64,000 nt of DNA, from assembly GCA_037042915.1 (NCBI GenBank), contig CM073201.1:2728001-2792000 (forward strand). The letters are read 5' to 3'. This DNA is from Auricularia sp. M13. Taxonomy: Eukaryota; Basidiomycota; Agaricomycetes; Auriculariales; Auriculariaceae. Position numbers and translations under genes: made by a program. Under the pieces are notes generated by a model that saw only the letters and a program-made list of their open reading frames with translations, did not search any database and was not told where the DNA came from. Below, one piece after another: positions 56,529 through 64,000 of the stretch (its first letter is position 1; every line of letters starts with the position of its first letter).

Positions 56529-59029
56529 ACTCTGAAGTGAGTGTAACCCAGCGCGATATCGATAGGGTTGATTCCAAACTGATCAAATACAGCCAGAGTC
56601 GCGTGCTTCGCATTTTCGGAGGATGGCTGTATCGTCGCGTGAGGCACCGACACTTGAAGTCGAACATCTTCAAGGGGCAGGGAGTGACTTGTGTATAAAG
56701 ATTCTGGATAGGGACGTGCTTGCGGCGTGCCGCGTACACTGTACAGCAGCGCTACAGCCTGAACAAGCAGCTCACCGTGCCTGATTCGACGTCGTTACTC
56801 GCCAATCCTGGCCGAAGCTTGCAGTTCCAGCGCGCGCAAGCTGGATGTCGTTGCTTTGAACTAGCTGATCCCCGGGCGGGTTGAACGTCTCATTGTCGAC
56901 GTCGAACGGTGCTGTAGAAGACTTTCGGTCCACAAGAACCACGCCCAAGAACGGGTACCGTCGAAGGGCAGTAGTATGAGCGGTTCAGGGTGCGCAAGCC
57001 AGGTTCAGAGACCGAGTATCCAGTGAGGGAACAGCGACGGTTTGTGCGACGCCAAGGCCGAACAACCACACAGAAACGTCGACTGTGGCTTACTATCATG
57101 ATACAGTGGCTCTGTGGCAAGATTAGAGCTTGCACCGGGGTCGTAGACAGCTGCACGCACCATAAATTCGCCCCATAAACCAGCTACAGTAGATAAGCCC
57201 AAGGCTCTCTTGAAATTCGACGTAGTGCCCGTTCCCGCGGAGCACCTGCGCCACTGTGCATCCAGCAGGCCCCGAAGCCAATGTCCTGACTCAATGTGGG
57301 CAGCGGAAGTGCAATGGCGCAGCGAGTATGCCGCTCCATGTCCGAGAGGGAAAGTGGACCGCCTGCTAGCTCTGGGCGCTGTATCGCGGAGAATATAGGC
57401 GGCGTTTGGTGCGCAACAGCGTACGGCGGCCTTTCATTGCGGTTACCCGCTGTAGGTTGAGGAGAAGGAAGATGACAACCGGGACTTGAAAACCCGCATC
57501 TCACTTGCCTAGACGATTTTGCTCATCGGGCTTCCACCCATGCCTATCAGAAGTTACGAGGCTGTCGCTGTGGTCGTCTTAAAGGAACATGCTCAAGGAC
57601 TTTCCAATGAGAAACGCTTTACTGCCACAATCATAGGTGGTACACGTCACGCTCCTGCGCTCCTCCGACTCTAGGATTGCTACACGATTGCCTACAGTCT
57701 TCCACAACAAGCGTACGTGGTTTTTGGTCGGACACAGCACGTTTTTCCATTGACTATAGACATTCAGGAAGCAGCCTTGGGTCACGTGACCCGCGGCATC
57801 ATCGTCTCTAAGTTCCCTGAGACTGAAGAAGGTTGCGAGTCCACGAACAGTCTCCCTTCCTCAGAATACGTCTCAACCAAATTATTCCATTAATGGCACG
57901 TCTTCTCGCACATGGACTGGTTGCGGAAGATATATCGGGTCCAACTTTTGGTGGGTTAGCCACATCAGGTGTTCGTTTGACGCAAATCACTCACTCCTCC
58001 CTTGCTAGTCCAACAGAGACGAACATCTCATGTTATATCTGCCTGGTATATCGGTCACCGGCTCCCCATAGTTCTTCGCGGCTGAAGTCGCGGCCGTCTG
58101 CGCATGAGACGTCCGGCCAGTTGTGGTTCACTTTGCACCGCAATTTTCAGTCATGGGGAATGGTACACCAAGTACTGCAAAGGCCGTAGCACAGAGGGGC
58201 GCATGGCGGTTGTTCACACCTTATGGCGGTCCTTCAGAGTTCAATCACAGAGGACGCATCTCGACATGACAATTTGCTACCGAAACATCTCGCAGGTGAG
58301 GTCCTCTGCCAATAATACATCTATATTGCAGCTTATGGCTCTCTAGATCTTGTCACTATTACGTCGGCCTGGAATATCACGAATTCTGGACACTCAGTAC
58401 CATACGCGAAGGCAATTTTCGAATCGGGAAGATTTCGTATTCCTGAGCGAGCCAACGCATCTCCCAATCTGTCATGTCGGTATATGGCAATTTCTAGGAC
58501 TCGACCGACTTGCTCGAGGGTGCGGTGCCTGCCCAGCTTCGTCCGACGACGTCGACTTTGACTGAACGACATCAACAGGCAAGTCAACTGCACAGCGCCA
58601 AGTTCAAGAATCTCTTGCTGTATCAACCTGCAGAGGACGCCCTATAGCCAATGCCCAGCGACATCGCAAAGACGCAGTGAAGTTGTTGCCAAGCGGCCGA
58701 CCGACCGACAGCGGGTTCACCATATATTTTCTCAAATATTCCTTTGGTAGGACTCTCTTGCTTTTATTCGCAGGACGCCTGAGGTGTAAGGCTGACCGGC
58801 TCGCACAGTGTTGCAGATGCTGTTCTGAGTATGAATTCAGTGATTACTTATACCGTCGGACGACTTTTAAACGGCCGCTCCTCGAGGGTATACTCCGGCA
58901 CTTCGCGTCCGTTCTATCACCGTCACTCCTGGGCGAAACCCCACGCCGCAGCCGTCCTCTCTGCCCTTGCGCCGTGCACCTTCTACTCAAGAGCAACCCG
59001 CCCTCCTTGACAAAGCGTTTCGTATCGAC
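56529..59029. other. 2.5 kb without recognisable gene
   Basis: Both strands were read for motifs. Open frames of 60-118 codons (for example 57833-58189 +, 58333-58626 -, 57184-57504 -) have no motif, no signal peptide and no consistent splice partners. The last 150 nt form the upstream region of the kinase at 59030. Possibly eroded sequence or non-coding RNA. Confidence 0.5.
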
Positions 59030-60149
59030 ATGGACCCGAGCAGACTTCGAGAAAACGATATCCTTCATCGCGACTATCGGCTCCTGGATCGGCTCGGAGC
59101 GGGCTCGTTTGGGGCGGTATATGCAGCCCAGCACACTCCATCGGAACTGCTTGTAGCCGTTAAAGTCGTCCGCGATGAAGACTGCGAGATGCGCAGAAGG
59201 AAGGGCCGCAGCATGCCCCGCGAGTACGCTGCTCTGCGGCGCCTCGAGGGGCACCCGGGCATCCTCAGAGCGCACCACTACTTCCACGACAGCGGCATGT
59301 TTTTTATGGTGAGTATGCGTGGTCGCCCTTCGCGCGCCCACCACGTCGCAGCGGCTGATGCCGCTTCAGGTTATGGAGCCTCACGGCACGCGATGGACCA
59401 AGGTCAACGGAGGATATACAGTCCAGGAATATATTCTGCATGGAGATGGCCGCCCGGGCGACCTGGGCGCTGCGATGCGCGCCCGCGCGCTGCCGGGCTG
59501 CGAGAAGAGCGTTTTCCGGATATTCTCGCAGATCGCCTCGGCCGTCGCGCATATGCACGCGAACGGCATCGCGCACCGCGACCTCAAACCTGAGAATATT
59601 CTTATTGACGGCCAGTACCAGGTGAGTTATCGTTCAGCCTCACTGGCGGTGTGTGAGACCGGGCAGCTGACTTTCTTCGCCCGGCGCAGATTAAACTGGC
59701 CGATTTCGGGCTGGCGGCTTTTATCGACGACTCGGGAAGATATGACCACTACTCCGTGGGCACGGGGTACTACATGCCTCCAGGTTTGTCTTTCAGTTCT
59801 CTTATGCAGGGAGACGCCATTGACGCCATGTGCACTGTTAACAGAGGTCGCGAAACCCTCCCGCCGCTACAGAATGTTCCCGGCCGACATCTTCGCGCTG
59901 GGGATGATCCTTTGGGAACTCGTCCAGCTCCCAGGCGGTCCTAGAGTGTACGAGGCCGCTTTCCCAGTTATCAGTCTGCAAACCTCGCACCCCTCTGGTC
60001 TGTGGCCGTCCGACGACCGCTGGCATGCATGCCGCCGGGTGTTCCAGTCGTGCGGCCGACAGAAAGCCGATCGCCGCCCCACCGCGCACGATGTTTTGCG
60101 GTCTAGGTGGTTCGTGTTGCACCGCACCGCCGAGGCGGGGAGCGCGTGA
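59030..60149 (+). CDS. Protein kinase of a local family (paralogue 3), catalytic residues intact
   Basis: Exons 59030-59308, 59370-59621, 59690-59783 and 59845-60149 give 309 aa with consistent phases. The kinase domain occupies nearly the whole protein: [79 protein letters not shown] and ADIFALGMILWELVQ, then a WHACRRVFQSCGR stretch and DRRPTAHDVLRSRWF. All key residues (glycine loop, VAIK Lys, HRD, DFG) are present, so an active Ser/Thr kinase is expected. Introns at FM|V, Q|IKL and inside PPE are in the same places as in 21545-23050, and the last two are as in the pseudokinase at 4033. The short form has no extra domain. Substrate unknown. Confidence 0.88.
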
Positions 60150-60961
60150 AGCGTCGCGTTGGCTTGGTTTGTATTGCTATCCTGCTCAGGCTTTGTCGAG
60201 CTTTCTACGGTATCGCTATCTCGTTGTCACATATGTACTTCATTGCTATCTGGGTATCTCGCGGTATACACTGTGTCTGCATCCTTTCTATCGCTCGGGA
60301 TGCACTGGTGCGGCTCCACTAACCACGAAACCGGGCGAATACCACCGAGTTTTCAGCTGATAATATGCAATGTCTCTGTGCGATCATGGGCTTTCCACGT
60401 ATGCCTTTTTTTCAATCTCACGACGTCCGTGACCACCAAATCTAGCTCATTCAGTGTGAAGAGAAGCAATGGAATGGGACAGGCCTTCGAAAGATCTCCC
60501 TCCCGAATGTGGTATTCCTAGACAGGGAGCCGCGGTCTGGGCTACAGGAGGATGGTACGATATTCTACTCCTTGCAGTGTGCGTGAAGCATTGGAAACGA
60601 CGGCCGTGGCTTAAGGACATCGCCCTCAGGGGCCTGCAATGATGCTTACAGCTCCCACTGCTGGCACTTGTTGCGATGGTTTCTCTCCAGTCAGATGCAT
60701 CCACTGCTCAGTCAGAACCTGCGAGCCCTTTATCGTTCGCGAAATGGAGAGCAAAAGTCATTGTTCTGCGCGATTGTTTGTCGTCAGCCGTCACGCATCA
60801 CGTGGTGAGCGGAATCCAATCTGGAAGGTCACAACGGGACGGGTTCGGCGATTGTCCGACTAAGCGCCGCCTTGTTCTTTTACCAGCCACAACCGAGGAC
60901 CCCGCGCAACCCAGCCTCGCTACTCACTTGCTCCGCTACACCGTATCCACCAGCCCGCGCG
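60150..60961. other. Intergenic
   Basis: 3' region of the kinase and upstream region of the RING gene. No recognisable gene on either strand. Confidence 0.5.
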
Positions 60962-62123
60962 ATGGCCACAACCCGCCGCGCCGCCCTGCGCTCCGCCAAC
61001 GTCGGCGACGGCAGCGACTTTGATCTGGCGTTCGATTTGGCCACATCCCCGCATAATGTCGAGGCGACGCCGCCCGCGCGCAGCAAGCAGCCGCAAGCAG
61101 CACCGAAGCGCAAGGCGCCGGCCAGGGCGCGATCCCGCCCGCTCGTCGTCGAGGACGACGTGATCATCATCTCGTCCGACTCGGATGACGACCCGCCGCC
61201 GCGCAAGTCGGCCGCGGTCAAGTCCAAAAGCCAGAACACCTCCGCCGTGCGTATTTCCTATTGTATCCTGCTCAAACGGCGTTCTAAATTGTAATCCAGC
61301 GCGAGAAGGCGCTGTCCCAGGAGAACGAGCGTCTGAAACGCCAGGTTGAGCAGTTGCTGGTAAGACTTGGCCGTATCAGACCTTCGTCGCCATTCAGCTG
61401 ATGGGTGTTTGTTCAGGCCAACGATCCCGCCGGAAAGGGCAAGAAGCGTGCGCTCGACGTCGATGAGGACGACGAACAGGACCATGAGCGCCAGCGTCTG
61501 CGCAAGAAGACGCTCGAAATGCAGGCCGAGAACGAGCGCGTGCGAACGAAGCTCGCGGCTTCGGAGAAGGTTGGACCACGCTCTCGCATGATATATATCA
61601 CAATGCGCTGACTCAATGCCGCAGGAACTGAAGAATTTGAAGAAAGAGTTGAAGGGCAAGGTACGTCGTCGCTGTCTTACTTCTCGTGCCTGAAGCTCCG
61701 CGGACTGATGCCGCCGCTCCAGAACGTCAACGTCGACGGCCTGCGCCAGCATTTTGAATGCGAAATTTGCATGGAGACCCTGTGGCAGCCCTGGGCGTGC
61801 GTCTGCCCGCCTCCAATCTTGCCCAATGCTGTATTCATTTTGCGTTTTCTGCGTCCGACAGGTTATCCGACTGCGGGCACACCTACTGCCAGAGCTGTCT
61901 GATCTCGCTCTTCAACGCGCAAAAGTTCGAGTGCCCGACGTGCCGCGTGCGCGTGCAGCACCGGCCCGTGGAGGTCTTCGCCTTCAAGAGCCTCGTCCGC
62001 GCCATCGCCGGACCCGCCCCGCCCGAGGTCGACATGCTCGCCGAGGGCGGCCACATCTGGGACCCCATCTGGCCACGCGCCGGACGCGGGCATGCCCACC
62101 ACGCGCACGCCCATCCCCGGTGA
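60962..62123 (+). CDS. RING-finger (C3HC4) protein, probable E3 ubiquitin ligase
   Basis: Six exons from the ATG at 60962. The N-terminus is basic and disordered with a VIIISSDSDDD motif, which resembles a SUMO-interacting sequence (hydrophobic run followed by acidic Ser/Asp). A coiled coil follows, built across short exons (EKALSQENERLKRQVEQLL, RLRKKTLEMQAENERVRTKL, KELKNLKKELKGK). The RING finger is near the C-terminus: CEICMETLWQPWA joined by splicing to LSDCGHTYCQSC, then CPTCRVRV, giving C3HC4 spacing. The tail reads FAFKSLVRAIAG and is His-rich at the end. A SIM plus RING would suggest a SUMO-targeted ubiquitin ligase, but a single SIM-like motif is weak evidence. Nuclear location is plausible from the basic patches. 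Confidence 0.82.
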
Positions 62124-62570
62124 CGGGGTTGACGACTCGTAGAAGTCCCGCGTGCGATGGTGGAAGCGCCCAGGTGCAGCTCGCCATTTTGGACCGGTTC
62201 TCGTTTGACAGTACGGTACTTGTAGTCTCATTTATCAGTATATCAGTCTCCGGCTTGTCTCTAGCAGCGTATCTTCCTCTTTCTCCGAATCAAATTTTGT
62301 GGATTGGTCCGGTTGACCGCGACGATGAGGGTGATCTGAGCTTCGCATTCCACCGAGGCGTTCATGTTTGTCCTTCAATGAGCTGCAATATGAACATTCA
62401 ATTGGATGTTGTCTTTACGACAAAAATTTAGGATCTAGATGAATGATTTTTTATTTTATTTTTTGGTGGCAGGAGACGGTCACGTGCAGACGCGCTAAAC
62501 ATCCGGCGGTCCCGCGGACTCTCGCCCGTCACTCTCCCTTCTTCCCCCACCACCGACGCCGCTATCACCG
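62124..62570. other. Intergenic
   Basis: 3' UTR of the RING gene and upstream region of the next gene; a CACGTGAC-like box (ggtcacgtgc) is at about 62478. No gene recognised. Confidence 0.45.
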
Positions 62571-64000
62571 ATGCCCAAGGCAAAAAAGACAACAAAGAAG
62601 ACGACTGCCAGGACAGCCCCGGCGCCGTCCAGGGCCTCCGCGCGCGTCGCTGCACAGTACGCTAAGCTCGTTATCGCTCTTGAAGGCGTTGCCACTGACA
62701 CGCGTGAAGAGCGCAACCCACAGCGTCGACAAGCGCCCAGCCAGCACCAGCGCCAGCACCAGCACCAGCCCCGAACTATTATCCCCATGCAAATTACCCC
62801 GCGCCCGCGTATGTCTATGTCTATCCAGCTTTTTTTCTCGATTTTTGACGCATTTCCAGGCCACCTCCAAATTACGCGTATTACCCGAACGCGGTCTACG
62901 AGCCGCCGCCGCCAGCGCCAGGACCAGCTGCTGGCGCGCCGCTGGTGGTGATGCAGGGACCTGGCGGGCAGCCCATGTATCTCGACGCGCGCGCGTTCCA
63001 GCAGGCATACGCGCACTTCGCCGCCGCGCTCGCGCCGCCGCCGGGATACGCTATGCCACCCGGATACCCCCACGCTCCGCCTCACCCACAGCCTGGATAT
63101 GCTCTCCCGCCTGGTCATACCATGCCCCATGCTGCCCCGCCGCCCCAGACGGCCGCCCAGCAGGTCGTTGCGGCGCCCGCGGTGCGCGCTGCTATTGCTA
63201 AGGCCGCTAGGACTACTACTCGCGCTACTGCTGCGCCTGCTCCTGTTCCTTCTCCTGCGCCGCGTGCTTCGACTTCTGCTGCAGCTCCTGCTCGCGCTCC
63301 TGCTTCGACTCCTGTACCCGCACCGACGCCGACTCGTGCTGTGGCTCCACCTGCAGCGCCAACGCCGGCCCCTGCTCCTGCGCCAGCTCCAGCTCAAGTC
63401 TCACAGCCAACAGCTCCCCTATGGGGAGCTCCAGCACCCAAGTTAACCACTGCGCAGGCGCCCGGTGCCACCTCCTCGTCTACAGCGACCGTCTCGTCGT
63501 TCTGTCTGCCCCGCACGCCAGCAACGCCTGCCACACCGTCTGTGCCCTCCAGTCAGTCGTACGCTCCAGCTACACCTGCCAGCCAGTCGCACGCTCCGAC
63601 GACACCAGCCAGCCAGCCCGCCGCCAGCCAACCGCGCGCATCGGCCAGCCAGCCGACGCCTGCGGACGACTCGGGCTGGAACGTCGTTTACGCCGACTGG
63701 TACTTCCAGATGCAGACGCAGCAGCTCGCCCAGCCGTGTGCGAGCTGCGGCGTGTGGTTTGATAACGAGGCCATGTACGTCTTTTCCACTTTCCTCGCCT
63801 CAACACACAGACCCAGAGTTGATGCATCCCGCAGCGACCACGGCGAGCGCATCCCCGGCGTGCAGACGGGCCCGCGTGCGCAGCTTATTGTACGTCCTTC
63901 GTGTTGTCTTGTCTTTCTTCGTCCTTTGCTGATGCACGATGAAGGCTATCGCGCGCGCGCTTGAAATCGCGCACGTCAACGACGGCCCGCTGCGCATTAA
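62571..64000 (+). CDS. Ala/Pro-rich low-complexity protein, truncated by window edge
   Basis: Probable start MPKAKKTTKKTTARTAPAP at 62571; the join of this first exon to the next is unresolved. An intron at about 62810-62861 splices NYYPHANYPAPA to PPPNYAYYPNAVYEPPPPAP, supporting a single gene. The long exon (62862 onwards) is dominated by PGY-type and (A/P)-rich repeats, then Ser/Thr/Pro-rich sequence. Near 63690 a folded part starts: WNVVYADWYFQMQTQQLAQP followed by CASCGVWFDN, whose CxxC pair may be half of a zinc ribbon. A donor-like site lies near 63774, and coding continues past the right edge (AIARALEIAHVNDGPLRI in the final bases). Family not recognised. Disorder of this kind is frequent in transcription-related and RNA-binding proteins. 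Confidence 0.6.

Noticed and set aside
62495-63397. 300-codon Arg/Ser-rich minus-strand ORF
   Set aside because: Shadow of the Ala/Pro-rich plus-strand gene; composition is an artefact of the repeat.
1-64000. tRNA, rRNA, CRISPR or intact transposon
   Set aside because: No B-box with paired acceptor stems, no rRNA sequence, no regularly spaced repeats and no transposase or reverse-transcriptase motif was seen; a tRNA could still be missed by eye.

Overview
The window is nuclear DNA of a filamentous basidiomycete, most probably an Agaricomycete. Genes are densely packed and split by many short introns (mostly 47-70 nt, GT..AG with CT-rich 3' ends). Conserved genes are clearly fungal: Yak1, ribosomal protein uS7, the TFIIH subunit Tfb1, a CASP/Coy1 golgin and a chitin synthase. 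They are interspersed with families typical of mushroom-forming fungi: F-box proteins with diverged leucine-rich parts, kinase-fold proteins, large orphan ORFs and small secreted proteins. The order cannot be fixed from sequence reading alone.

Layout. 0.3-9.8 kb is accessory: a decayed kinase-fold gene, two paralogous GRF zinc-finger genes in inverted orientation, a pseudokinase between them, and gene-poor stretches. 9.8-16.3 kb is conserved: a proteasome assembly chaperone 4 homologue, Yak1 and an F-box/WD-repeat gene. 16.5-20.1 kb holds a short-chain dehydrogenase and a DMATS-type aromatic prenyltransferase on the same strand, a possible minimal specialised-metabolism locus. 21.5-24.4 kb has a second kinase of the pseudokinase family and F-box/LRR debris. 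24.8-36.2 kb is a conserved block (uS7, Tfb1, CASP/Coy1, ankyrin-like, F-box, small secreted protein, CPSF6-like RNA-binding protein). 36.8-48.9 kb carries an F-box gene, a conserved-looking hypothetical, a 947-aa orphan and a membrane-anchored coiled-coil protein. 49.3-53.3 kb is a chitin synthase. 54.3-64 kb has an orphan cytosolic protein, a secreted tandem-repeat protein, a third kinase of the family, a RING protein and a low-complexity gene running off the right edge.

Exon structures were built by hand from splice consensus, reading-frame phase and family motifs. Where exon coordinates are stated, phases add up to an open frame unless noted otherwise. The most interesting items are: three dispersed kinase paralogues sharing intron positions, one with a destroyed active site; the prenyltransferase with its tunnel residues intact; the secreted HQGQPMHP repeat protein; the inverted GRF-finger pair; and three probable GC-AG introns within about 5.5 kb.
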